Assembly: GCA_037176705.1 (NCBI GenBank)
Contig: JBAWUJ010000110.1
Location: 140,479 to 204,478 of the forward strand
Source: Molossus alvarezi
Taxonomy: Eukaryota > Chordata > Mammalia > Chiroptera > Molossidae
DNA length: 64,000 nucleotides
Direction of reading: 5' to 3'
The first letter of the stretch is position 1. Each line of letters opens with the position of its first letter. This document shows, piece after piece, positions 1 to 10,804 of this stretch. Below the pieces are notes generated by a model. That model worked only from the letters and a program-made list of their open reading frames with translations. It did not search any database and was not told the origin of the DNA. Made by a program: the position numbers and the translations under genes.

Positions 1-862
1 TCTTGCAGTGCTGGTTTGGTGCTAATGTATTCCCTTAGCCTTTTTTTGTCTGGGAAGCTCTTTATTTGATCTTCTATTTTGAATGATAGCCTTGCTGGGT
101 AGAGTAGTCTTGGATTCAGATTCTTGTTTTTCATGACTTTGATTACTTCATGCCATTCTCTTCTGGCCTGTAGTGTTTCTTGTGAGAAGTCAGCTGAGAG
201 CCTTATGGGGTTTCCTTTGTAGGTAACCTGTTGCTTATCTCTTGCTGCTTTTAGGATTCTCTCTTTGTCTTTAATTTGTGGCATTTTAATTACTATGTGT
301 CTTGGAGTGGGCCTGTTTGGGTTTTTCTTACTTGGGACTCTCTGTGCTTCTTGAACTTGAATGCCTTCTTCCTTCACCAAATTAGGGAAGTTTTCTCTCA
401 CTATTTTTTCGAATATATTCTCTATCCCTTGCTCCTTTTCTTCTTCTTCAGGGACTCCTATGATGCGAATATTATTACGTTTCCAGTTGTCCCATAGTTC
501 TCTTAAGCTATCTTCCTGTTTTTTAATAGTTTTTTTCCTTTTTTTTTTCTGATTGGTTGATTTTTTTCTACCCTGTCTTCTAATTCACTGATCCGGTCCT
601 CAGCTTCCCCTACTCTGCTTTTTAAACCTTCCAATGTGTTTTTCATTTCGGATATGTCATTTTTTATCTCTTCTTGTTGGTTTTTAATTTCCATTTGGCT
701 TATTTTCAGTGTCTCTATGTCCTTACTCATGCTGTTCAGCTTCCTCAAGATCATGGCTCTGAATTCTAGCTCTGTTAACATGCCTAATTGCTCCACATTG
801 ATCTCATCTTCGGTGGAGGTGTCTTGCTCTTTCATTTGGCTTCTGTTTCTGTGTTTCACCAT
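1..862 (-). pseudogene. L1 ORF1 (ORF1p, RNA-binding chaperone), frameshifted and open at window edge
   Basis: ORF1p is the trimeric nucleic-acid chaperone that coats L1 RNA in the cytoplasmic RNP and is needed for retrotransposition. I take the ATG at 862-860 as the start because MVKHRNRSQMKEQ matches the usual beginning of non-primate ORF1p; an in-frame ATG four codons upstream is less likely. Residues about 35-105 are rich in L/I/M and E/K with a heptad feel (SEMKNTLEGLKSRVGEAEDR), the expected coiled coil. A frameshift lies in the A-rich tracts at 519-548: the initial frame ends at 503, while the family-like frame resumes at about 520 (EDSLRELWDN). It continues without a stop through the RRM (IRIIGVPEEEE, about 440-475), the RPTPRHIVIK segment (about 285-317) and the C-terminal domain (YPARLSF at about 85-103) to base 1. 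The break is consistent with a one-base loss, or a gain of two, in homopolymer A. Confidence 0.93.
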
Positions 863-1678
863 TTTGGCTATCACTGAGGGCTTTGGAGCCTGTCAAGTTC
901 TCCCTGTGGGTGTTGGTTTTCTGCTGTTTGTGGCTCCCTCTCCTGTGTCTAGATGAGCGAGGGAGGACCCACGTTGAACACCACTGTCAAGTCTTACTTT
1001 CCTGGTTAAAGTTGCCAGCCCAGGAAACGTACTGTTATCCTCTAGCTTTTTGCCTGGAGGCTAGCAGTCTAGGTTAGTTGATGAGTTTTGGGTTGTCAGT
1101 TGATTGAAAATCTCCCTCTGGTGCTCAGCCAAGGGGCTTTCACGAGGGTGGGGCAGATGCTGCTTGTTAGTGAGCCTCAATTAACACTTCAATGGCCCAC
1201 AGGGTGGGGTTGGATCCCCGAGGGAGGGGCTGCTGCCTCTCCCCAGAGCCCTGGGAAGAAGCAATGTGGCCACCATCCTGAGTGGCTGTACTCAGCCAAA
1301 GCTCTGAGCGCCCTCCAAACCCCGAGTGTCCCGACACAGTTCCAGTCCAGTCTGCCCTCCCTCCGCAGGAGCCCAAGGTGAGTGGTTGTGGCTGTTTTAG
1401 CCTCTGTCCCGGCTCTGCGCTGTGGGGCCGCCTGGGAGTGTAACCCGCGATCGCCGCTTATAGCTAAGGCCTCTGCCGAGCTGCCGACCGTGGGCTCCCA
1501 GCCCCGTCTCGCGCCTTTGCAAGCCAACTGGGATGGAGTCAGTGTCCCTCGTTGTATGGTCCTCGCAAGCTGCTTTTCTGTAGGTTTTTCCTGTCAATTT
1601 GTCTATGTTATAGTTGTAATTCCAGTTTGGTTCGGGGAGATGGTCTGTGTAGCTCCGTTCACTCCGCCGCCATTTTTT
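863..1678 (-). promoter_or_regulatory. L1 5' UTR with internal promoter (antisense)
   Basis: This 816 bp segment lies upstream of the ORF1 start and is clearly richer in G+C and CpG than the flanking satellite, most markedly at about 1200-1560. The length and composition fit a mammalian L1 5' UTR, which carries an internal RNA polymerase II promoter. L1 transcription would run leftward. L1 5' UTRs of some mammals also have antisense promoter activity; here that would point right, into the satellite array, but nothing in the sequence proves it. Open frames on the plus strand in this segment are not supported as genes. Confidence 0.8.
1664..1678 (-). promoter_or_regulatory. YY1-type site at L1 5' end
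   Basis: On the minus strand the element begins AAAAAATGGCGGCGG, containing the ATGGCGGC core recognised by YY1. In L1 elements a YY1 site near +10 to +20 helps set the transcription start. Its position at the extreme 5' end supports this being a 5'-complete L1. Binding is inferred from the motif only. Confidence 0.65.
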
Positions 1679-3333
1679 CTTTCTCTCAGATTACGTGTTC
1701 TTAGCACAGTTGTGGAAAGTATTGATTTAGGGTAACGTGGCAAACTAACTTTTGATAGGTCCTTAGACATACTTTTCACTCTAGTTTGTTTGTAGAAGAG
1801 CGTATACAAACCAAAATTATTCCAAATGAACTGTGTTAGAACTCTTCAATTCAGTTGCACAAAAGTCACTTCCATGAAGCCTAGAGCGTGAGGCTCCTCA
1901 AAGCATATGTTGTTTTGGTTAAGTGTTTAACAAATGGCCATTTGTAAAGGTGGAATCAACTTAAACTTAGGAGTGCAAGTTTCTTTCTCTTGTTCCAGAC
2001 AAAGAGACACAAGACTTGCTGGTGCAGTCTTGGATACACTGAATTCTGGGCAAATTTCTATGATAGACAGGGACCAAATTCACTCAGTGGAAAGTTTTTC
2101 TTGGGAAGTTAAGTACCTTTGCAGGGAAAGTGTGAACAATCATGTTCCAGTCAAACAACTGTTGGAATGATTGAATATTTCCATTTGGGTTCAGTAATGC
2201 ACAGATCTTGAGTAACATGAACACTTTCATGTACACTCTCCTCGTTTTGTGGAGAGATAAGTCATATCATGAAAAGAACAACTAGGACAGAGCACACTTA
2301 TGTGTAGAATCCAAAGTTATCCCTTTTTGTGTTCTGTGTTGTTCATGGTTTCAAAGATTGGATCGTACTGAACCCCATTTTTGAAGGCGACACTTGGAAG
2401 AAGTTTGGTTTCTGCTGTAGAAGTTTGTTTCGCATGATTCTTACTCAGAACAGTGAACCAACATATGGTCAAGACTGAATCAATGGAAAGATTGATACGT
2501 ACTGGTGTTACACATGTGCATTCTTGAAGCAGTGAAACTGAACACATGTAAAGTGATGTAGTTGAAACATTGGTTGTCTACATGCAAGGAGTAAATCCAT
2601 GAATTGGAAGACACTGACAATACCATGGGTTTTTCACATTGAACATCTCTGTGATTTAGAACCAGAGGAGTTTTCTACAGAAAATGCACTTGTACAGTGG
2701 ACCTGGGTATCCATTTCAATTACTTAAACACTAATTATGCCCGGGGTGCAGGGCATACTTTCCATTGGAGTGTGAAACAGTGTTGTAAGTAAATGCAGGT
2801 GTCTGCCCTCTTTCCTATGTGATAATAAAAGTCAACCTGTACTAGCTGATGAGGCAGCTTTTCAAAATACTACGTTTTAGCCTTGGATATGTGTTGTTTG
2901 CCTGGAAGTGTCTAAGAGTCATCTTGATATCCAATATATGCTGGGCTGCAGAAATCAAACACATTGGTTAGGGCAACATTCAGGTCATGGAAATCTATAC
3001 CCTATTCAGTTCTACATACATTCTTTAAAGTTGTTACCGAATGAATCAGTGTCATTCTTGGATCCTGCATACATTTCACTGGTTAGACCGATTTTCTCAA
3101 AAAACATAGGGAGTAGATACCTGTTTTCTCCTGAGAATTCAAAGTAAACACTGTCCATTATTTTGAAATGCTGGAATTGTACCTTGTTCATGAATGAAAA
3201 CTCCTGAACCTATCTTTATATTTCCCTGTGACATATTCAGCCCATTTCTTGATAACTGACAAGTAATCAATCCTCTTATTCAAGCCATTATAACAAAAAA
3301 GTGATCAATTACAAAGAGGGAGTGTCAGTCTTT

Positions 3334-3347
3334 GAAAAATGGTCATG
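3334..3347 (+). repeat. Target-site duplication, 5' copy (14 bp)
   Basis: The sequence gaaaaatggtcatg immediately precedes the L1 fragment and recurs exactly at 4610-4623. The uninterrupted equivalent, followed directly by gattcac, is present in unit 3 at 8532-8545. The top strand reads ttt/gaaaaat, so the nicked bottom strand reads TTTTTC/AAA, close to the L1 endonuclease preference TTTT/AA. Confidence 0.95.
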
Positions 3348-3348
3348 C

Positions 3349-4389
3349 AGCCTCTTTAATAAATGGTGCTGGGAAAATTGGACAGCTACTTGCCGAAAAA
3401 TGAAACTAAACCATCAACTTACACCCTACACCAAAATAAACTCAAAATGGACAAAAGACTTAAATGTAACTCATGAATCTATAAAAATCCTAGAGGAGAC
3501 TGTGGGCAACAAAATCTCAGACATCATACGCAGCAGACTTTTTACTGACACATCACCTAAGGCAATAGAAACAAAGGAGAAAATGAACACATGGGACTAC
3601 ATCAAACTCAAAAGCTTCTGCACAGCGAGAGATACAATCATCCAAACGGAAACGCTACCCACTGTATGGGACAGCATAATTGCCAATGATATATCAGATA
3701 AGGGGTTAATTTCCAATACATATAGAGAGCTCATACAACTCCACAAAAGGAAGACAAAGAATCCAATTAAAAAATGGGAAGAGGAACTAAATAGACACCT
3801 CTCTAAACGGGACATACAAATGGCTAAGAGACATATGAAGAAATGTTCATCATCACTAATCATCAGAGAGATGCAAATCAAAACAACAATGAGCTATCAC
3901 CTCACACCTGTCAGAATGGCCGCCATCAACAAATCATCAAACAACAAGTGTTGGCGAGGGTGTGGAGAAAAGGGGACTCTAATACACTGTTGGTGGGAAT
4001 GCAGACTGGTGCAGCCACTATGGAAAACAATATGGTGTCACCTCAAAAAATTAAAAATTGATCTCCCATTTGACCCAGTGATCCCACTTCTAGGAATATA
4101 CCCTACGAAGCATAAAACACCAATCAGAAAGAATATATGTACCCCCATCTTTGTAGCAGCACGATTTACAATCGCTAAGATCTGGAAACAGCCCAAGTGC
4201 CCATCAGTAGACGAATGGATTAAAAGGCTGTGGTACATATACACAATGGAGTACTACGCAGCGGTAAGAAAGAAAGGTCTCTTATCCTTTGAGACTACAT
4301 GGAGGGACCTGGAAAGTATCATCGTAAGTGAAACAAGCCAAACAGAGAAAGACAAATTTCATATGATCTCACTGATTACTGGAATATAA
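3349..4389 (+). pseudogene. L1 ORF2 C-terminal fragment (after reverse transcriptase; Cys-rich domain)
   Basis: About 346 codons of the C-terminus of ORF2p (the full protein is about 1,275 aa) are present in one uninterrupted frame ending at TAA 4387-4389. The endonuclease and reverse transcriptase domains are absent. Family landmarks in order are [54 protein letters not shown] and YHLTPVRMA. Next comes the Cys-rich motif CX3CX7HX4C ([18 protein letters not shown], about 3949-4002), followed by [13 protein letters not shown] and [12 protein letters not shown]. By chance the frame is also open backward into the satellite to 3301, giving a satellite-L1 chimeric reading frame; this has no ATG before L1 codon 13 or so and is not a gene. 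As a fragment it cannot support retrotransposition. Confidence 0.95.
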
Positions 4390-4498
4390 TGAACATAACA
4401 GTTTGAGTACAATCCCCTAAGGAGTGGGGAGGTGAGAGAGGGATGAACAACAGAATTTATATGCATGTATGCATGAACAGTGGACATGGAAAACAATA

Positions 4499-4532
4499 GG
4501 GGGAAAGGGCAGGAAGGGAAGGGGGAGGGGGG
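4499..4532 (+). other. G-rich polypurine tract in L1 3' UTR (G-quadruplex-like)
   Basis: Four or more runs of three to six G separated by 1-6 nt loops (G5, G3, G3, G5, G6) occur within 34 bp of the 3' UTR. G-rich polypurine tracts that can form quadruplexes are a known feature of mammalian L1 3' UTRs. Folding is inferred from the pattern. Confidence 0.75.
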
Positions 4533-4577
4533 AATCAGTGGGGGAAAAAAGGAGAATCATTTGTACAAAAATTAATC

Positions 4578-4609
4578 AATAAAAAAAATTAAGAAAAAAA
4601 AAAAAAAAA
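4578..4609 (+). terminator. L1 polyadenylation signal and A-tail
   Basis: AATAAA at 4578-4583 is followed by an A-rich stretch interrupted by tt and g, then an uninterrupted A run ending at 4609 next to the 3' target-site copy. The tail is short, as in many genomic L1 copies. Confidence 0.85.
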
Positions 4610-4623
4610 GAAAAATGGTCATG
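4610..4623 (+). repeat. Target-site duplication, 3' copy (14 bp)
   Basis: Exact repeat of 3334-3347 directly after the A-tail; satellite sequence (gattcacttgtg) continues from 4624. The first g could belong to the tail, making the duplication 13 bp. Confidence 0.95.
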
Positions 4624-4920
4624 GATTCACTTGTGTCAAGACTCTTTCCCCGAAGAACCTATGGGAATACACTGGCATAGTCAAAAGTGTTCATGACTGG
4701 TGTTCTGTCTGTGCAGAATAATATAATAACATTCAGTTCAAGAGCAGAATGCAAACCTTAATACGGTTGCAGTGTCCAATTGACTGTTTAGTGGCTCTCT
4801 CTGGTAAGAACTGTGTTCCAATGGACAACCTTCTTCAAATAATATCCAAATATTGAGTAAAAGGTTCCAGGGCTATACCCAGTTTACACGTCCTTGAACC
4901 ACCACTGTTGTACTGTTTTT

Positions 4921-6880
4921 CAGATTTCGTGTTCTTAGCACAGTTGTGGAAAGTATTGATTTAAGGTAATGTGGCAACCTAACTGTTGATAGGTCCTTAG
5001 ACATACTTTTCACTCTTGTTTGTTTGTAGGAGAGTGTATACAAACCAAACCTATTCCAAATGAACTGTGTGAGAACTCTTCACTTCAGTTGCTCAAAAGA
5101 CACTTCCATGAAGCCTAGAGCGTGAGGCTCCTCAAAGCATATGTTGTTTTGGTTAAGTGTTTAAGAAATGTCCATTTAAAAAGGTGGAATCACACTTAAA
5201 CTTAGGAGTGTAAGTTTCTTTCTCTTGTTCCAGACAAAGAGACACAAGACTTGCTGGTGCAGTCTTGGATATACGGAATTCTGGGCAAAATTCTGTGAAA
5301 GCCAGGGCTCACATTCACTCAGTGGCATATTTTTCCTTGGGAAGTTAAGTACCTTTGCAGGGAAAGTGTGAACAACCATGTTCTAGTCAAACAACTGTTA
5401 GAATGATTGAATATTTCCATTTGGGTTAGGTTAATACACAGATCTTGAGTAACATGAACACTTTCAGGTACACTCTCCTCGTTTTGTGGAGAGATCCAGT
5501 CATATCATGGAAAGAACAACTAGGACAGAGCACACTTATGTGTAGAATCCAAGGTTATCCCTTTTTGTGTTCTGTGTTGTTCATGGTTTCAAAGATTGGA
5601 TCGTATTGAAGCCCATTTTTGAAAGCGATAGTTGGAAAAAGTTTCGTTTCTGCTGTAGCAGTTGGTTTCGCATGATTCTTACTCAGAACAGTGAACCAAC
5701 ATATGGTCAAGACTGAATCAATGGAAAGATTGATAACTACTGGTGGTACACATGTGTATTCTTGAAGCAGTGAAACTGAACAAATATAAAGTAATGTAGT
5801 TGAAACATTGGTTGTCTACATGCAAGGAGTAAATCCATGAATTGGAAGACACTGACAATTCCATGGGGTTTTCACATTGAACATCTCTGTGAATTAGAAC
5901 AAGAGGAGTGTTCTAGAGATAATGCACTTGTGCAGTGGACCTGGGTATCCATTTCAATGACTAACACACTAATTATGCCCGGGGTGCAGGGCATACTTTC
6001 CTTTGGAGTATGAAACAGTGTTGTAAGTAAATGCAGGTGTCTGCCTTCTTTCCTATGTGACCAGAAAAGTCAACCTGTACTAGTTGACGAGGCAGCTTTT
6101 CAACATACTACGTTTTAGCCTTGATATGTGTTCTTTGCCTGGAAGTGTCTAGGAGTCATCTTGATATCCAATAAATGCTGGGCTGCAGAAATCAAACACA
6201 TTGGTTAGTGCAACATTCAGGCCATGGAAATCTATACCCTATTCAGTTCTACATACATTCTTTAAAGTTGTTACCGAAGGAATCAGTGTCATTCTTGGAT
6301 CCTGCATACATTTCACTGTTTGGACCGATTTCCTCAAAACACATAAGGAGTAGATACCTGTTTTCTCCTGAGAATTCAAAGTAAGCACTTTCCATCACTG
6401 TGAAATGCTGGAATTGTACCTTGTTCATGAATGAAATCTCCTGAACCTATCTTTATAATTCCCTTGACATATTCAGCCTATTTCTTGATAACTGACAAGT
6501 AATCAATCCTCTTATTCAAGCAATTATAACAAAAAAGTGATCATTTTAAAAGAGGGAGTGTCAGTCTTTGAACAATGGTCATGGATTCACTTGTGTCAAG
6601 ACTCTTTCCCCAAAGAACCTATGGGAATACACTGGCATAGTCAAAAGTGTTCATGACTGGTGGTCAATCTGTGCAGAATATTATAATAACATTCAGTTCA
6701 AGAGCAGAATGCAAACCTTAATACGGTTGCAGTGTCCAATTGACTGTTTAGTGGCTCTCTCTTCTAAGAACTGTGTTCCAATAGACAACCTTCTTCAAAT
6801 AATATCCAAATATTGAGTAAAACGTTCCAGGGCTATACCCAGTTCACACGTCCTTGAACCACCACTGTTGTACTGTTTTT
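4921..6880 (+). repeat. Satellite unit 2 (type I), 1,960 bp
   Basis: Begins cagatttcgtg. It carries an in-frame stop (aataaatg, about 6171-6178) in a frame that stays open in the other units, showing that this frame is not preserved. It shares tggtggtcaatctgtg near its 3' end with unit 3. Confidence 0.95.
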
Positions 6881-8842
6881 CAGATTTCGTATTCTTAGCA
6901 CTGTTGTGGAAAGAATTGATTTAAGGTAATGTGGCAACCTAACTGTTGATAGGTCCTTAGACATACTTTTCCCTCTAGTTTGTTTGTAGGAGAGTGCATA
7001 CAAAGCAAACCTATTCCAAATGAACTGTGTTAGAACTCTTCACTTCAGTTGCACAAAAGTCACTTCCATGAAGCCTAGAGCGTGAGGCTCCTCAAAGCAT
7101 ATGTTGTTTTGGTTAAGCGTTTAAGAAATGTCCATTTGTAAAGGTGGAATCACACTTAAACTTAGGAGTGTAAGTTTCTTTCTCTTGTTCCAGACAAAGA
7201 GACACTAGACTTGCTGGTGCAGTCTTGGATACACTGAATTCTGGGCAAAATTCTGTGAGAGCCAGGGGCCACATTCACTCAGTGGCATGTTTTTCCTTGG
7301 GAAGTTAAGTACCTTTGCAGGGAACGTGTGAACAATCATGTTCTAGTCAAACAACTGTTGGAATGATTGAATATTTCCATTTGGGTTAAGTTAATCCACA
7401 GATCTTGAGTAACATGAACACTTTCATGTACACTCTCCTCGTTTTGTGGAGAGATCCAGTCATATCATGGAAAGAACAACTAGGACAGAGCACACTTATG
7501 TGTAGAATCCTACGTTATCCCTTTTTGTGTTCTGTGTGGATCATGGTTTCAAAGATTGGATCGTATTGCAGCCCATTTTTGCATGCGATACTTGGGAAAA
7601 GTTTGGTTTCTGCTGTAGCAGTTGGTTTCGCATGCTTCTTACTCAGAACAGTGAACCAACATATGGTCAAGACTGAATGAATGGAAAGATTGATAACTAC
7701 TGGTGTTACACATGTGCATTCTTGAAGCAGTGAAACTGAACACATGTAAAGTCATGTAGTTGAAACATTGGTTGTCTACATGCAAGGAGTAAATCCATGA
7801 ATTGGAAGACACTGACAATTCCATGGGTTTTGCACATTGAACATCTCTGTGAATTACAACCAGAGGAGTTTTCTAGAGAAAATGCACTTGTACAGTGGAC
7901 CTGGGTATCCATTTCAATGACTTACACTCGAATTATGCCTGGGGTGCAGGGCATACTTCCCATTGGAGTGTGAAACAGTGTTGTAGGTAAATGCAAGTGT
8001 CTGCCTTCTTTCCTATGTGAGAAGAAAAGTCAACCTGTACTAGTTGATGAGGCAGCTTTTCAACATACTATTTTTTAGCCTTGGATATGTGTTGTTTGCC
8101 TGGAAGTGTCTAAGAGTCATCTTGATATCCAATATATGCTGGGCTGCAGAAATCAAACACATTGGTTAGGGCAACATTCAGGTCATGGAAATCTATACCC
8201 TATTCAGTTCTACATACATTCTTTAAAGTTGTTACCGAATGAATCAGTGTCATTCTTGGATCCTGCATACATTTCAGTGTTTAGGCCGATTTTCTCAAAA
8301 AACAGAAGGAGTAGATACCTGTTTTCTCCTGAGAATTCAAAGTAAACACTGTCCATTATTGTGAAATGCTGGAATTGTACCTTGTTCATGAATGAAAACT
8401 CCTGAACCTATCTTTATAATTCCCTGTGACATATTCAGCCCATTTCTTGATAACTGACAAGTAATCAATCCTCTTATTCAAGCCATTATAACAAAAAAGT
8501 GATCAATTATAAAGTGAGAGTGTCAGTCTTTGAAAAATGGTCATGGATTCACTTGTGTCAAGACCCTTTCCCCGGAGAACCTATGGGAATACACTGACAT
8601 AGTCAAAAGTGTTCATGACCGGTGGTCAATCTGTGCAGAATATTATAATAACATTCAGTTCAAGAGCAGAATGCAAACCTTATTACGGTTGCAGTGTCCA
8701 ATTGACTGTTTAGTGGCTCTCTCTTCTAAGAACTGTGTTCCAATAGACTACCTTCTTCAAATAATATCCAAATATTGAGTAAAATGTTCCAGGGCTATAC
8801 CCAGTTCACACGTCCTTGAACCACCACTGTTGTACTGTTTTT
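6881..8842 (+). repeat. Satellite unit 3 (type I), 1,962 bp
   Basis: Closest to unit 4: both share ctcgaattatgcctggg, gtgtggatcatgg and gcatgcttcttac. It contains the uninterrupted version of the L1 target site at 8532-8545. Confidence 0.95.
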
Positions 8843-10804
8843 CAGAATTCGTGTTCTTAGCACAGTTGTGGAAAGTATTGATTTAAGGTAATGTGGCAAC
8901 CTAACTGTTGATAGGTCCTTAGACATCCTTTTCCCTCTAGTTTGTTTGTAGGAGAGTGCATACAAAGCAAACCTATTCCAAATGAACTGTGTTAGAACTC
9001 TTCACTTCAGTTGCACAAAAGTCACTTCCATGAAGCCTAGAGCGTGAGGCTCCTCAAAGCATATGTTGTTTTGGTTAAGTGTTTAAGAAAAGTCCATTTG
9101 TAAAGGGGGAATCACACTTAAACTTAGGAGTGTAAGTTTCTTTCTCTTGTTCCAGACAAAGAGACACTAGACTTGCTGGTGCATTCTTGGATACACTGAA
9201 TTCTGGGCAAAATTTTGTGAGAGCCAGAGGCCACATTCACTCAGTGGCATGTTTTTCCTTGGGAAGTTTAGTACCTTTGCAGGGAACGTGTGAACAATCA
9301 TGTTCTAGTCAAACAACTGTTGGAATGATTGAATATTTCCATTTGGGTTAAGTTAATGCACAGATCTTGAGTAACATGAACTCTTTCATGTACACTCTCC
9401 TCGTTTTGTGGAGAGATCCAGTCATATCATGGAAAGAACAACTAGGACAGAGCACACTTATGTGTAGAATCCAACGTTATCCCTTTTTGTGTCCTGTGTG
9501 GATCATGGTTTCAAAGATTGGATCGTATTGCAGCCCATTTTTGCAGGCGATACTTGGGAAAAGTTTGGTTTCTGCTGTAGCAGTTGGTTTCGCATGCTTC
9601 TTACTCAGAACAGTGAACCAACATATGGTCAAGACTGAATGAATGGAAAGATTGATAACTACTGGTGTTACACATGTGCATTCTTGAAGCAGAGAAACTG
9701 AACACATGTAAAGTGATGTAGTTGAAACATTGGTTGTCTACATGCAAGGAGTAAATCCATGAATTGGAAGACACTGACAATTCCATGGGTTTATCACATT
9801 GAACATCTCTGTGAATTAGAAACAGAGGAGTTTTCTAAAGTAAATTCACTTGTACAGTGGACCTGGGTATCCATTTCAATGACTTACACTCGAATTATGC
9901 CTGGGGTGCAGGGCATACTTCCCATTGGAGTGTGAAACAGTGTTGTAGGTAAATGCAGGTGTCTGCCTTCTTTCCTATGTGACAAGAAAAGTCAACCTGT
10001 ACTAGTTGATGAGGCAGCTTTTCAACATACTATTTTTTAGCCTTGGATATGTGTTGTTTGCCTGGAAGTGTCTAAGAGTCATCTTGATATCCAATATATG
10101 CTGGGCTGCAGAAATCAAACACATTGGTTAGGGCAACATTCAGGTCATGGCAATCTATACCCTATTCAGTTCTACATACATTCTTTAAAGTTGTTACCGA
10201 ATGAATCAGTGTCATTCTTGGATCCTGCATACATTTCACTGTTTAGGCTGATTTTCTCAAAAAACAGAAGGAGTAGATACCTGTTTTCTCCTGAGAATTC
10301 AAAGTAAACACTGTCCATTATTGTGAAATGCTGGAATTGTACCTTGTTCATGAATGAAACCTCCTGAACCTATCTTTATAATTCCCTGTGAAATATTCAG
10401 CCCATTTCTTGATAACTGACAAGTAATCAATCCTCTTATTCAAGCCATTATAACAAAAAAGTGATCAATTATAAAGTGGGAGTGTCAGTCTTTGAAAAAT
10501 GGTCATGGATTCACTTGTGTCAAGACCCTTTCCCCGGAGAACCTATGGGAATACACTGGCATAGTCAAAAGTGTTCATGCCTGGTGTTCTGTCTGTGCAG
10601 AATAATATAATAACATTCAGTTCAAGAGCAGAATGCAAACCTTAATACGGTTGCAGTGTCCAATGGACTGTTTAGTGGCTCTCTCTTGTATGAACTGTGT
10701 TCCATTGGACAACCTTCTTCAAATAATATCCAAATATTGAGTAAAAGGTTCCAGGGCTATACCCAGTTCACACGTCCTTGAACCACCACTGTTGTACTGT
10801 TTTT
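8843..10804 (+). repeat. Satellite unit 4 (type I), 1,962 bp; last type I unit
   Basis: Body as in unit 3, but its 3' quarter (tggtgttctgtctgtgc, about 10582-10598) matches unit 1 rather than units 2-3, so it is itself a mosaic. Type I sequence (ccttgaaccaccac) continues to about 10790, immediately before type II begins. Confidence 0.95.

Larger units (their letters stand above)
1..1678 (-). mobile_element. LINE-1 retrotransposon, 5' part (5' UTR + ORF1), antisense, cut by window start
   Basis: Read on the minus strand this is the 5' half of a mammalian L1: a GC-rich 5' UTR (1678 down to 863) followed by ORF1 (862 down to 1), which is still open at the window edge. The 5' end at about 1678 has the AAAATGGCGGCGG start typical of non-primate placental L1s, so the element is probably 5'-complete, with ORF2 lying to the left outside the window. 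The right-hand junction with the satellite lies between 1679 and 1686. No target-site duplication can be tested because the 3' end is not in the window. ORF1 carries a frameshift, so the copy is dead as it stands, but it is otherwise well preserved, which suggests a fairly young insertion. Family recognition is from the encoded ORF1p; the subfamily is not determined. Confidence 0.95.
3348..4609 (+). mobile_element. LINE-1 3' end, 5'-truncated, sense, with TSD and A-tail
   Basis: This 1,262 bp insert starts inside ORF2 (cagcctctttaataaatgg), runs through the ORF2 stop at 4387-4389, a G-rich 3' UTR, AATAAA at 4578-4583 and an A-rich tail ending at 4609. It is bounded by a perfect 14 bp duplication of satellite sequence. 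All of this is the signature of target-primed reverse transcription with premature 5' truncation. The open, undamaged ORF2 frame and identical duplications point to a recent insertion, later than formation of the host satellite unit. Of the 31 satellite units, only unit 1 carries it. Confidence 0.97.
1687..4920 (+). repeat. Satellite unit 1 (type I), interrupted by L1
   Basis: The unit is 3,234 bp; removing the 1,262 bp L1 and one 14 bp target-site copy leaves 1,958 bp, a normal monomer. It is diverged from type II, with for example ccttgaaccaccac near the 3' end where type II has gaaatggaaccaccac. Its first bases (agattacgtg) match type II better than those of units 2-3 do. Confidence 0.95.

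Noticed and set aside
1088..1735. Plus-strand open frames in the L1 5' UTR, as an ORF0-like antisense gene
   Set aside because: ORF0 is described in primates; this element is not primate-like. The frames start at non-ATG codons or lack any recognisable product, and GC-rich sequence has few stops by chance.
3301..3348. Satellite-L1 fusion protein (the ORF2 frame extended back into the satellite)
   Set aside because: The frame is open by chance over about 16 codons, there is no ATG in the satellite part, and the insertion structure with target-site duplications explains the junction fully.
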